A DNA stretch of 64,000 nucleotides from CTSoil-043 sp963821235. Lineage in GTDB: Bacteria > Chloroflexota > Limnocylindria > Limnocylindrales > CSP1-4. Every line of letters starts with the position of its first letter. Position 1 is the first letter of the stretch. Below, in pieces: positions 46,901-55,040 of this stretch. The stretch covers positions 1,798,001 to 1,862,000 of the forward strand of contig CAWGCS010000001.1 in the NCBI GenBank assembly GCA_963821235.1, in the 5' to 3' direction. The notes below the pieces were generated by a model, which saw only the letters and a program-made list of their open reading frames with translations, was not told where the DNA came from and ran no database searches. The position numbers and the translations under genes were made by a program.

Positions 46901-47209
46901 GCGGCCAGCACCCGGGGCGGGCCGGCGGGCTGTCCACTGACCTTCGACCGGGCCCCCGGCCCGTCCACCAAACGCCCGTTCCTGTGGACAAATCCGTGGG
47001 CGGGTTGGTGGACAAGGCCCTTCCGGAGGGGCCGCCGGACCGGCTAGGATTCGGTGGTCGCCGGCGCGGACGAGCGCCGGGAGACGAGCCGGGGAGCCGT
47101 GATCGAGCCCCGGCATCTGCGGCCAGACCGCCCGAACCCGCGGGGGACCGCAGGCCCCAGACCCGTCATCGGTTCGTGCCGCGCTGCGCGCGGGGAGGAG
47201 AGGACATCG
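46901..47209. other. Structured gene-free region with DnaA-box-like nonamers
   Basis: 309 bases without a convincing gene. The first part holds four sites close to the high-GC DnaA-box consensus TTGTCCACA: 46930-46938, 46961-46969, 46983-46991 (exact on the reverse strand) and 47007-47015. The outer pair of the last three also forms an imperfect inverted repeat (GTCCACCAA against TTGGTGGAC). Three successive perfect hairpins follow: 47061-47080, 47088-47114 and 47117-47153. No AT-rich unwinding stretch is present. Confidence 0.5.
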
Positions 47210-47518
47210 ATGGAGCCGCGCGCCCACGCGCTCGACGAAGCCGACCCCGAGGCCGTGGAGTTCGTCCGGTTCTGCCGGGCGCGCCGGCGCGTCGGATGGC
47301 CGGAGCTCTACGACGAGATGTGGGCGGTGGCCGCCAGGGGCCTCTTCCGCGGCTACAGCTTCACCGAGCTCGAGGAGCGCGGGATCGGATTCTCGCTGTT
47401 CGGCACGCCTCGCCTGGCGGCGATGGCGGCGGCCGTCATCGAGGAGGAGCGAGGCGCCCGTCCGCCGGCGGGCAGCGTGCGCACCCGCGGCCGTCTCGCG
47501 GCGTACGCCGCGGGCTGA
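47210..47518 (+). CDS. Small protein, unknown function
   Basis: A 102-aa protein. The ATG at 47210 follows GAGGAGAGGA, a good ribosome site; the open frame reaches further upstream but only through the hairpin-rich noncoding region. Residues 10-80 look globular (VEFVRFCRARRRVGWPELYD), with no membrane segment or known motif. The structured leader may regulate it. Family not recognised. Confidence 0.6.
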   Translation: MEPRAHALDEADPEAVEFVRFCRARRRVGWPELYDEMWAVAARGLFRGYSFTELEERGIGFSLFGTPRLAAMAAAVIEEERGARPPAGSVRTRGRLAAYAAG

Positions 47519-47553
47519 CGCCGGGGCCTTCCCGGCCGGGAGGGGCCGCGAGC

Positions 47554-47781
47554 CTAGGCCCGGATCCGACGGCGGGCCATCTCGCCCTCGATCTGGCGCT
47601 CGGCCTCGACGTAGGTGTCGATCCGCTCGCGCAGCTCGTTCGCCTGGGGCGTGTAGAGATGAACCTGCTGCTGGAGGATGTAGCTCAGCCGGCGGCTCGT
47701 CATCCGGACGTGGTCGAGGTTCTTCATCAGGACGAGGGGGTCCATCGCCGCGAGGTCGTCCGGGTGGTACATCGGCTTCAT
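47554..47781 (-). CDS. Small helical protein, unknown function
   Basis: A 75-aa protein, largely alpha-helical and charged (ELRERIDTYVEAERQIEGEM), with an N-terminal Met-rich part. TACACT lies 8 bases before the ATG at 47781, so it may be leaderless. No family recognised. Same strand as the DNA methyltransferase upstream, 98 bases apart. Confidence 0.55.
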   Translation of the reverse strand: MKPMYHPDDLAAMDPLVLMKNLDHVRMTSRRLSYILQQQVHLYTPQANELRERIDTYVEAERQIEGEMARRRIRA

Positions 47782-47879
47782 GGACCCGGAGTGTAGCGGA
47801 GCGAGATGGCCCGGCGACCCCCGCTGGCCGGTGCGGACCTTCGCGGGCGGCGAGCGCCACCCGGGCGACGGCAGGCCCG

Positions 47880-49391
47880 TCAGCGGTGCGGCGGCCAGCT
47901 CCAGTCGATCGGCAGGGCGGCTGCCTCGACGGCGCGTCGCCGGCCCGCCTCGGAGACGGCAAGGACCAGGATCCGCTCCACCTTCGTCGCCTGCCCGGCC
48001 TTGTCGCCCCAGAGCTTCGTCATCTTGCGCCGCGCGGCGATCTCGTCGCGGGCGACCCCGGCCACGAGGTAGCCCTCGGGCTGCGCCGCGCCTTCCCAAG
48101 CCTCGTCGGCCAGCCCGATCGCCGCGCCGGTCCGCGGCGAGCGGCCGCGCTCGGCCTCGACGTCGCCGAGGACGAGGGCGACCACCGCGTCGTCGGCGAG
48201 CGCTGGCCGCAGCCCGGCCAGCGCCTCTCGCAGGAAGACGACGTACGGCTCGCGACGATGGGCGTCGTCGAGCGCGGCGTCGATCTCGGCGGCCGAGAAG
48301 CCCAGGAACCACGCGCGCAGCCAGTTGTAGTAGCCGTACTTGAGGACGCGGACGTACGGCGGGGAGGTCAGCACCAGGCGCGCCCGCTCGGGGAGCGCCC
48401 GCGCCCTCAGTGCCGCGCGGGCCCGCACGCCTGCGTCGCGGGCGTCGCCCAGCAGGGCGATCCCCGGGCCGGCGGGGCGTCCGTCGCGAGCCAGGCGCCG
48501 GAGCTTCGCCGCCAGGAGCCCGAAGAGGTCGCGCTCGGGCGAGGAGAAGCGGGTCCGTTCCGCGAAGTCGCGGACGTAGCGGGGGGCCATGCTGAAGGTG
48601 TTGGGCATCACCTCGGAGAGATAGCCGGCTCGCTTCCCGTGGAGGATTCCCGCCAGGGCAGCCGCGAAGAAGCGATCGGCGCGATCGTCGAGGTCGAGGC
48701 GGCTGCGGACGAAGAGGAGCTGGCCGAGCGTGCCAGGGTGGAAGGCGAGGGCAACCTCGGCCGGGACTGGCTCCGCGCCCGCGGCCGCGGCGGCGCCCGA
48801 GCCGGCCGCGGGGACTCCGGTCGGGATGCCGGCCGCGACGTCGGCGGCCAGCTCCAGCCACGCCCCCGACTCGAGAGACCAGGCGATCCGCAGCTCCGCG
48901 AGGCGGGCGGCCGTCTCGCGGCCGGTCGGCGGGTCCAGCTTGGCGGCGGTGAGGACGAAGGCCAGCGGGTTGAGGTCGTTGCCGACGCCGATCCGGCCCT
49001 CGGCGCACGCCTGGAGGGCCGTCGTCCCACGCCCGGAGAAGGGGTCGAGGACCACGTCGCCGGGCCGCGTGTAGCGGGCCACGAACGCGTGGGCGAGGGC
49101 GGCCGGGAAGCTCGCCAGGTACGAGCACATGGGATGGTAGGCGTGGCCCCACAGGCGGGGCCGGTCCTTCCAGTCGGCCTCGATCGGGAGGGCGGGGAGG
49201 GCCGGGAAGGGGAGCGGCAGCTGGCCGGCGGCTGCGGGCAGGGGCGGGCGAGCTCGCCGGGAGCTCCCGCTGACGCCGACGACGAGGATCGGCGGCGGAT
49301 CGCCCGGCCGGCCGGGCCGGGGGATGCGCCGCTGGGCAGCGTCCGCGGCCGGCGCCGGCCGGCGGACGGTGGTCTCGGCCCGATCCGCCAC
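47880..49391 (-). CDS. Solitary site-specific DNA methyltransferase (N4-C or N6-A)
   Basis: A 503-aa amino-methyltransferase: SAM-binding motif DPFSGRGTTALQA with NDLNP near residue 120 and catalytic motif TSPPYVRVLKYGY near residue 370. The SAM motif precedes the catalytic motif, so it is not the beta-type order. About 100 residues between them are Ala/Gly/Pro-rich. TSPPY suits N4-cytosine or N6-adenine methylation. I place the start at GTG 49391, which has GGAGG 9 bases before it; the longer ATG at 49448 lies inside a TATGCT -10 box. No nuclease or specificity gene is adjacent, so it is probably an orphan methylase. Confidence 0.75.
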   Translation of the reverse strand: MADRAETTVRRPAPAADAAQRRIPRPGRPGDPPPILVVGVSGSSRRARPPLPAAAGQLPLPFPALPALPIEADWKDRPRLWGHAYHPMCSYLASFPAALAHAFVARYTRPGDVVLDPFSGRGTTALQACAEGRIGVGNDLNPLAFVLTAAKLDPPTGRETAARLAELRIAWSLESGAWLELAADVAAGIPTGVPAAGSGAAAAAGAEPVPAEVALAFHPGTLGQLLFVRSRLDLDDRADRFFAAALAGILHGKRAGYLSEVMPNTFSMAPRYVRDFAERTRFSSPERDLFGLLAAKLRRLARDGRPAGPGIALLGDARDAGVRARAALRARALPERARLVLTSPPYVRVLKYGYYNWLRAWFLGFSAAEIDAALDDAHRREPYVVFLREALAGLRPALADDAVVALVLGDVEAERGRSPRTGAAIGLADEAWEGAAQPEGYLVAGVARDEIAARRKMTKLWGDKAGQATKVERILVLAVSEAGRRRAVEAAALPIDWSWPPHR

Positions 49392-49443
49392 GCGGTGTCG
49401 CCTCCGTCGCGCTCGGCGCGGCGCTCCGGCCGCACGGGCGCGG

Positions 49444-49449
49444 AGCATA
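49444..49449 (-). promoter_or_regulatory. -10 box of the DNA methyltransferase
   Basis: TATGCT on the minus strand, about 52 bases before the GTG start; it overlaps an upstream in-frame ATG, which argues that the ATG is not used. Confidence 0.4.
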
Positions 49450-49524
49450 GCACCGCGCCACCGCCGATCGTGAGACCTGCCGGATCCCGATCCTCCGCGT
49501 CGTGGACGCTAGACTCCGGGTGGG

Positions 49525-49600
49525 GCCCCCGTAGCTCAGGGGACAGAGCGAGGGATTTCTAATCCCGAGGTCGCAGGTTCGAATCCTGCCGGGGGCGCCA
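49525..49600 (+). tRNA. tRNA-Arg (anticodon TCT)
   Basis: Complete 76-nt cloverleaf: acceptor GCCCCCG/CGGGGGC, D arm GCTC/GAGC, anticodon loop TTTCTAA with anticodon TCT, T arm GCAGG-TTCGAAT-CCTGC, encoded CCA. The outermost anticodon-stem pair is an A-G mismatch. TAGACT at 49510-49515 is a likely -10. It reads AGA, a rare codon in this GC-rich genome. Confidence 0.94.
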
Positions 49601-49640
49601 GCCGGTCCTCGTCCTGGCTGGGGACGCTGCCGCGCATCGG

Positions 49641-49646
49641 TATGCT
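49641..49646 (+). promoter_or_regulatory. -10 box placed for a leaderless VOC-gene transcript
   Basis: TATGCT ends 6 bases before the GTG at 49653, with no ribosome site between. Confidence 0.5.
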
Positions 49647-49652
49647 GGCGCC

Positions 49653-50051
49653 GTGCTTCGCGTGGGATCGATCGTCATCCGCGTCGACGACCTCGCCCGC
49701 CAGACGGCGTTCTGGGCGGCTGCGCTCGACTACCTCCCGCGCGACGACCTGGCCGACGACTTCGTCCTCCTGCGGTCACGCGACGGGCGCGGGCCGAACC
49801 TCTCCCTGGATCGCGTCCGCTCGGCCGTCCATCTGCCGCCGCGGATCCACTTCGATCTCTACGCCGACGACCAGGCGGCCGAGGTCGAGCGGCTCGTCGG
49901 GCTGGGTGCGTCACGCGTGGAGTGGAGAGGACGTCCCCCCGACGCCGACTACGTGATCCTCGAGGACCCCGAGGGCAACCGGTTCTGCGTCGTCGACGCC
50001 TCCGGGCGCCCCGCGCCCGCGCCTGGCACGGTGACCCCGCCCGGCACATAG
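49653..50051 (+). CDS. VOC-superfamily (glyoxalase-like) protein
   Basis: A 132-aa VOC-fold protein with two beta-alpha-beta-beta-beta units: VGSIVIRVDDLARQTAFWAA at the start, IHFDLYADD in the middle and DPEGNRFCVVD at the end. Such proteins include dioxygenases, lyases and antibiotic-binding proteins; substrate unknown. A short Pro-rich tail follows. It stands alone after tRNA-Arg. Confidence 0.82.
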   Translation: MLRVGSIVIRVDDLARQTAFWAAALDYLPRDDLADDFVLLRSRDGRGPNLSLDRVRSAVHLPPRIHFDLYADDQAAEVERLVGLGASRVEWRGRPPDADYVILEDPEGNRFCVVDASGRPAPAPGTVTPPGT

Positions 50052-50262
50052 GGGTGCCGGCGCCACGGGTCCGCAGCCGGTCGACCGCCCTGTCCACGGT
50101 GCCGTCACGCACCGGACCTCCGGTGCCCGGACCCCATCCCCAATGTACGGCTTGGCCCAGGCCGCCTCGGACCCCTAGCCTCCGCCCGTCAGCCACTCGA
50201 ACCGCACACGCGTCAACCCAACATCCCCGGCGACCCCGGGACCGAACAGGCGAGGTACCCGC

Positions 50263-50460
50263 ATGGCCGTCAGCGATCTCGGTCCGCTGCTTACCGCGAG
50301 CGAGGTGGCCGAGATGCTCCACCTCCACGTCAACACCGTGAAGCGACTCGGCGACCGCGGCGAGCTGCCGTTCTTCCGGGTCTGCTCGCGCGGGGACCGT
50401 CGCTTCCGGCTCGAGGACGTGATGACCTTCCTGACGAGGAACGCCCGCAAGGCCTCCTGA
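50263..50460 (+). CDS. BldC-like HTH DNA-binding protein
   Basis: A 65-aa winged-helix protein of the MerR/excisionase HTH_17 type: LLTASEVAEMLHLHVNTVKR, then GDRRFRLEDVMTFL. Length and sequence resemble BldC, a global developmental regulator of actinobacteria. No integrase or phage gene is nearby, so a phage excisionase is unlikely. The 211 bases upstream hold no gene. Confidence 0.75.
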   Translation: MAVSDLGPLLTASEVAEMLHLHVNTVKRLGDRGELPFFRVCSRGDRRFRLEDVMTFLTRNARKAS

Positions 50461-50501
50461 GCCGCCGTAGCGCGACCGCCGGGCGAGGCGCGCCCGGCCC
50501 G

Positions 50502-51854
50502 TCAGATCCCGGCCGTGCCGCCGTCGACCGGGAGGCTCCGCAGGACGCGTCGGAAGATGGCGAGCGCTTCGGCGATCTCCTCGCTCGTGACGTCGAGCGG
50601 CGGGATCCAGCGGATCACGTTGTGCTCGACCCCGCAGGAGAGGACGAGCAGCCCCTCGTCGGCGCAGCCCTGGATCACCGTCTCGCAGGTCGCGCCGTCC
50701 GGCTCGCGGGTCTCGCGGTCCTTGACGAACTCGAGGCCGATCATCAGGCCCGGGCCGCGGACGTCGCCGATCCGTGCGTCGCCAGCCATGATCTCGCGCA
50801 GCCCGTCCGACAGCTCCGCCCCGCGGGCCGCCGCGTTGGCGACGAGGGCGCGCTCGCGGATCTCCTCGAGGACGGCCAGGCCGGCCGCGCAGCTCACCGG
50901 GTTCCCGCCGTAGGTCGTGCCGTGGGCGCTCTTGCCCCAGCGCTCCTGGAGCGCCCTCGAGCTGGCGAGCGCAGAGAGCGGCAGGCCATTGGCGATCGCC
51001 TTGGCCATGCAGACGACGTCGGGCACGATCCCGGCGTGCTCGAACGACCACATCCTGCCCGTCCGTCCGAAGCCCGCCTGAACCTCGTCGGCGACCAGCA
51101 GGATGCCGTGCCGGTCGCAGACCCGCCGAAGGATCTGGAGGAAGGCCGGCGGGGCGGGGATGTAGCCGCCCTCGCCCTGCACGGGCTCGATGACGATCGC
51201 CGCCACCTCCTCCGGCGGGATCGTCGAGTGGAGGAGGTCGCGGAGGTGGCGGAAGGCGACCTCGACGGCCAGCTCCTCGTCGCCCCCGAAGTCGCGGTAG
51301 ACGGAGGGGAACGGCGAGAGGTAGACGCCGGGCAGGAGGGGCTCGTAGCCTCGCCGGTAGTTGATGTTGGAGCTGGTGATGGACGCCGCGCCCAGGGTCC
51401 GGCCGTGGAAGCCGCCGCGGAAGGCGATGATCCCGGGGCGGCCGGTCACCCGGCGGGCCAGCTTCAGGGCCGCCTCGATCGCCTCCGACCCCGAGTTCAT
51501 GAAGAAGATCGAGTCGAGCGGCTCGGGGAGGGTGGCCGCCAGCTCGCGCGCGAGGCGGACCGTGGGCTCGGCGTAGCCCATCGCCGCCATGGGGGCGATG
51601 AGGCGGTCCACCTGGGCGTGGATGGCCGCGCTGATCCGCGGGTTGCGGTGGCCCAGGACGCTGACCGCGATCCCGTTGCCGAAGTCGAGGTAGGCCCGGC
51701 CGTCGGTGTCGTAGAGGCGGTGGCCGTCGCCGTGGCTCCAGGAGCGCTCGAAGTAGCGCCCGAGGACCGGCGTCAGGTTGTCTGCGGCGAGCGCGGCGAG
51801 GTCGAGGCCGCTGGCCGCGGGCAGGGCTGCGGCGGGATTGGTCAGCGTGTCCAT
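50502..51854 (-). CDS. Class-III aminotransferase (4-aminobutyrate aminotransferase-like)
   Basis: PLP enzyme of 450 aa. FMNSGSEAIEAALKLAR, the PLP-Asp in LLVADEVQAGFGRTG, and the PLP-Lys in MAKAIANGLP are intact. Closest in appearance to GabT-type omega-aminotransferases; putrescine or other omega-amino acids are alternatives. Together with the PatD-like dehydrogenase at 7.4 kb it could complete putrescine-to-succinate breakdown (inference). The start follows GAGGGC; the -10 box is at 51920-51925. Confidence 0.85.
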   Translation of the reverse strand: MDTLTNPAAALPAASGLDLAALAADNLTPVLGRYFERSWSHGDGHRLYDTDGRAYLDFGNGIAVSVLGHRNPRISAAIHAQVDRLIAPMAAMGYAEPTVRLARELAATLPEPLDSIFFMNSGSEAIEAALKLARRVTGRPGIIAFRGGFHGRTLGAASITSSNINYRRGYEPLLPGVYLSPFPSVYRDFGGDEELAVEVAFRHLRDLLHSTIPPEEVAAIVIEPVQGEGGYIPAPPAFLQILRRVCDRHGILLVADEVQAGFGRTGRMWSFEHAGIVPDVVCMAKAIANGLPLSALASSRALQERWGKSAHGTTYGGNPVSCAAGLAVLEEIRERALVANAAARGAELSDGLREIMAGDARIGDVRGPGLMIGLEFVKDRETREPDGATCETVIQGCADEGLLVLSCGVEHNVIRWIPPLDVTSEEIAEALAIFRRVLRSLPVDGGTAGI

Positions 51855-51919
51855 GGGGGCGCCCTCGGGTACGTCGCCGGCCGGGCCGGACTGCGGCGGG
51901 CTGCGGCGGACCTGGGGCG

Positions 51920-51925
51920 AGTATA
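51920..51925 (-). promoter_or_regulatory. -10 box of the aminotransferase gene
   Basis: TATACT on the minus strand, 65 bases before the ATG at 51854; the gap to the divergent acyl-CoA dehydrogenase holds promoters for both. Confidence 0.45.
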
Positions 51926-51982
51926 GGGGGGCGGAGCGGTTCGTCGGACGGTCCCTCCGGATGGGCTGTCAAGCACGACGCC

Positions 51983-51988
51983 TACAAT
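51983..51988 (+). promoter_or_regulatory. -10 box of the acyl-CoA dehydrogenase gene
   Basis: TACAAT, 41 bases before the GTG at 52030, giving a short leader with a GAGGAG ribosome site. Confidence 0.45.
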
Positions 51989-52029
51989 GCCGGCGCCCCA
52001 CCTCCAGCCGCCACGAGGAGCACCGGCTC

Positions 52030-53253
52030 GTGATCGACCTCAGCCTCAGCGAGGAGAACCGCCTCGTCCGCCAGTCCGTCCGCGAGTTCGTGGAGGCGGA
52101 GATCCTCCCCAACATCCGCGAATGGGACGAGAGGGGCGAGGCGCACCCGGAAGTCTTCGCCAGGATGGGCGAGCTCGGCTACCTCGGCGCGCCCATCCCG
52201 CAGGCATGGGGCGGCGCCGGCCTCGACTACGTCAGCTTCGCCATCCTCTGCGAGGAGCTGGAGCGTGCCGACACGGCCTTCCGGGTGGTGATGAGCGTCC
52301 ACGCCGGACTCAACTCGCTGGCCCTCCTCCAGTGGGCGACCGACGAGCAGAAGCGACGCTGGCTGCTTCCCCAGGCCCAGGGGCGCAAGCTGGCGACCTT
52401 CGGCCTGACGGAGCCGGGGGTCGGCACGGACGCCGGCGCCCTCGCGAGCACCGCCCGCCGGGAGGGCGACGTCTATGTCCTCAACGGCTCGAAGATCTGG
52501 ATCAGCCTGGCCGACCTGGCCGACCACTTCCTCGTCTTCGCCTCGGTCGATCGCGCCCGCAAGCACCGGGGCGTCACCGCCTTCATCGTCGAGCGGGGGA
52601 TGAAGGGCCTCAGCACCGGGACGCTCCACGGCAAGATGGGGATCCGGGCCGGGAACACGGGGCTCGTGACGATGGACCGCGTCGAGGTGCCGGTCGAGAA
52701 CCGGATCGGCGAGGAAGGCGAGGGGTTCCTCGTCGCCATGAGCGCGATCGACCAGGGCCGCTACACGGTCGCCGCCGGCGCGGTCGGGCTCGCCCAGGCC
52801 TGCCTCGACGCGAGCGTGAGGTACGCCCACGAGCGGGAGACCTTCGGCCAGGAGATCGGGCGGCACCAGCTCGTCAAGCAGATGATCGCCGGCATGACGA
52901 AGGGGACCGAGATCGGGCGCCTCCTCGTCTGGCGGGCCGGCTGGCTGAAGAACCACGGGGTGCGGACGACGCGTGAGACCTCCCTGGCCAAGTGGCATGC
53001 CACGGAGCACAGCGTCCAGGCTGCCCTCGACGCGGTCCAGGTCCACGGCGCGAACGGCTACTCCAGCGAGTTCCCCGTGGAGCGCTACCTGCGGAACTCC
53101 AAGGCCGCCGTCATCTACGAGGGGACGAGCCAGCTCCACACCCTCATCCAGGCCGACTACGCCCTCGGCTACCGGGAGGACCGGCCGATCCGCTGCGAGC
53201 CGCTCCCGGCGCAGGGCTTCGAGCGCTGGCCGGCGCTGGGGCGGCACGGTTGA
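52030..53253 (+). CDS. Acyl-CoA dehydrogenase
   Basis: FAD-dependent dehydrogenase of 407 aa that would oxidise a short or branched acyl-CoA, GTG start after GAGGAG. FAD/substrate motifs LTEPGVGTDAGALAS, KIWISLAD and HGANGYSSEFPVERYLRNSK are present; the catalytic Glu is in IYEGTSQLHTL. With the branched-chain-type 2-oxoacid dehydrogenase at 20-24 kb it could act in branched-chain amino-acid breakdown; exact substrate unknown. Confidence 0.9.
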   Translation: MIDLSLSEENRLVRQSVREFVEAEILPNIREWDERGEAHPEVFARMGELGYLGAPIPQAWGGAGLDYVSFAILCEELERADTAFRVVMSVHAGLNSLALLQWATDEQKRRWLLPQAQGRKLATFGLTEPGVGTDAGALASTARREGDVYVLNGSKIWISLADLADHFLVFASVDRARKHRGVTAFIVERGMKGLSTGTLHGKMGIRAGNTGLVTMDRVEVPVENRIGEEGEGFLVAMSAIDQGRYTVAAGAVGLAQACLDASVRYAHERETFGQEIGRHQLVKQMIAGMTKGTEIGRLLVWRAGWLKNHGVRTTRETSLAKWHATEHSVQAALDAVQVHGANGYSSEFPVERYLRNSKAAVIYEGTSQLHTLIQADYALGYREDRPIRCEPLPAQGFERWPALGRHG

Positions 53254-53272
53254 GCCGCCCGCGGAGCGTCCG

Positions 53273-53560
53273 ATGCCCGTGATCGACACCCTCCTGCGCG
53301 ATTCCCGTGGGCGCATCGGCGGGGCCTGGGCGCTCGGCGGATCGCGCCTGCGGGTCGCGCTGGCCCTCGCCGGCGTGCTCGCGGCGGCACTCCTCGGCGC
53401 CCTGCTCTTCGGGCTCTGGCACGTCCTCTTCGGCGGCTTCGTGAAGGGCAACTGGCGGGCGGGCGGCTTCGGGATCGCGCTCGCCGGCGTGGCCGCCGTC
53501 CTCCTCTGGATCGAGGCCTCGATCGGGCGCCGCCTGCTGCCGCCCGCGCGACGGCCCTGA
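53273..53560 (+). CDS. Small membrane protein, unknown function
   Basis: A 95-aa protein, 19 bases after the acyl-CoA dehydrogenase. Two hydrophobic helices (about 28-53 and 65-82) with an Arg-rich end. No family recognised. Probably co-transcribed with the dehydrogenase and convergent with the tyrosine phenol-lyase gene. Confidence 0.6.
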   Translation: MPVIDTLLRDSRGRIGGAWALGGSRLRVALALAGVLAAALLGALLFGLWHVLFGGFVKGNWRAGGFGIALAGVAAVLLWIEASIGRRLLPPARRP

Positions 53561-53568
53561 CCCGCGCC

Positions 53569-54984
53569 CTAGGTGATCGGCTCGAAGCGGGCCTGGAAGA
53601 AGCGCAGGTACTTCGGCTCGTAGACCAAGCGCAAGCCGCGCGCGGCGTCGCGGGCGTCGAAGCAGGCCTTGACCGACTCGGCCACGACGTCCATGTGGGC
53701 CTGGGTGTACACGCGGCGCGGGATGGTGAGGCGGGTCAGCTCCAGCTTCGGTCGCTTGTGGTCGCCGGTCACCGCGTCGCGTCCCGCCGAGACGATGCCG
53801 CGCTCCATCGAGCGGATCCCGGAGTCGAGGTAGAGCTCCGCCGCCAGCGTCTGCGCCGGGAAGAGGTCCTGGGCCAGGTGCGGGTAGAAGCGCCTCGCGT
53901 CGACGAAGATGGCGTGGCCGCCGACCGGCCGGACGATCGGGATCTCCCACTGCTCCAGGAGCTCGCCGAGGTAGCGGACCTGGCCCACCCGGCTCCGGAC
54001 GTGCTCGTCCTGGACAGCCTCCTCGATCCCGATCGCGAGCGCCTCCATGTCCCGGCCGGCCATCCCGCCGTACGTGTGAAGGCCCTCGTAGACGACGACG
54101 AGGTTGCGCAGCTCCTCGAAGGTGTCCCCGTCGTTGACGGCCAGCCAGCCGCCGATGTTGACCAGGTGATCCTTCTTCGAGCTCATCCACGCGCCGTCGG
54201 TGAAGGAGCAGAACTCGAGCAGGATCTCGGCGATCGAGCGGTCAGCGTAGCCGGCCTCGCGCTCCTGGATGAAGAGGGCGTTCTCGACCATCCGCGTGGC
54301 GTCGAGGAGGACCTTGATCCCGCGCGGCTCGCACCACGCCCGCAGCTCGCGGACGTTGGCCATGCTCACCGGCTGGCCGCCGGCCATGTTGACCGTGCCG
54401 GCCAGGGAGACGTAGGGGACCTTCTCCGCGCCGACGTCGGCGACGAGGCGCTCCAGCTTGGCCAGGTCTACGTTGCCCTTGAACGGGTGGGCCGACTCCG
54501 GGTCGTGAGCCTCGTCGAGGATCACGTCGTGGAAGGTCGCCCCGGCCAGCTCCTGGTGGAGCCGCGTCGTCGTGAAGTACATGTTGCCGGGGATGTGGTC
54601 GCCGGGCTTGATGAGCGCCTGGCTGATGAGGTGCTCCGCGCCGCGACCCTGATGGGTCGGGACGAGGTAGCGGTACCCGTAGAAGCGCTGGACGGCCGTC
54701 TCGAGGTGGTAGAAGTTGCGGCTCCCCGCGTAGGCCTCGTCGCCCAGCATCATCCCGGCCCACTGGCGGTCGCTCATGGCGGAGGTGCCCGAGTCGGTGA
54801 GGAGGTCGATGTAGACGTCCTCGCTGCGGAGGAGGAACGTGTTGTACCCGGCCTCGGCGAGGGCGACCCTGCGCTGCGCCGGCGTGGTGACGGTCAGGGG
54901 CTCGACCATCTTGATCTTCCACGGCTCGGCCCAGCTGCGGCGGCCGCGCTGCTGGCCCATCGTGTGGAGCGGTTCGTGCGCCAT
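53569..54984 (-). CDS. tpl: Tyrosine phenol-lyase (beta-tyrosinase)
   Basis: PLP enzyme of the tryptophanase/tyrosine phenol-lyase family, 471 aa: L-tyrosine to phenol, pyruvate and ammonia. Motifs: YIDLLTDSGTSAMSDRQWAG, PTHQGRGAEHL, MYFTTTR, AGGQPVSMANVR and the PLP-Lys in MSSKKDHLVN. The Arg of SMERGIVSAGRD and the Phe pair of LRFFQARF match tyrosine phenol-lyase (Arg381 and Phe448 in the Citrobacter enzyme) rather than tryptophanase, which has a His in LRHFTA. The start follows GGAGGATC. The Lrp regulator gene lies 56 bases upstream on the same strand. Confidence 0.88.
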   Translation of the reverse strand: MAHEPLHTMGQQRGRRSWAEPWKIKMVEPLTVTTPAQRRVALAEAGYNTFLLRSEDVYIDLLTDSGTSAMSDRQWAGMMLGDEAYAGSRNFYHLETAVQRFYGYRYLVPTHQGRGAEHLISQALIKPGDHIPGNMYFTTTRLHQELAGATFHDVILDEAHDPESAHPFKGNVDLAKLERLVADVGAEKVPYVSLAGTVNMAGGQPVSMANVRELRAWCEPRGIKVLLDATRMVENALFIQEREAGYADRSIAEILLEFCSFTDGAWMSSKKDHLVNIGGWLAVNDGDTFEELRNLVVVYEGLHTYGGMAGRDMEALAIGIEEAVQDEHVRSRVGQVRYLGELLEQWEIPIVRPVGGHAIFVDARRFYPHLAQDLFPAQTLAAELYLDSGIRSMERGIVSAGRDAVTGDHKRPKLELTRLTIPRRVYTQAHMDVVAESVKACFDARDAARGLRLVYEPKYLRFFQARFEPIT

Positions 54985-55040
54985 CGGATGTGATCCTCCG
55001 CAGAGTTCGGGGTCCCGTCCCGACGTCGGGTTGAGCCGGG

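Noticed and set aside
46930..47015. Replication origin
   Set aside because: DnaA-like boxes are present, but there is no AT-rich unwinding region and no dnaA, dnaN or other origin-linked gene.
47054..47209. Upstream extension of the 102-aa gene
   Set aside because: The added residues come from hairpin-rich noncoding sequence, and the good ribosome site sits directly before 47210.
50263..50460. Phage or plasmid excisionase
   Set aside because: The protein resembles BldC in length and sequence, and no integrase, att site or phage gene is nearby.
53569..54984. Tryptophanase
   Set aside because: The Arg in SMERG and the Phe pair in LRFFQARF match tyrosine phenol-lyase; tryptophanase has a His in the last motif.
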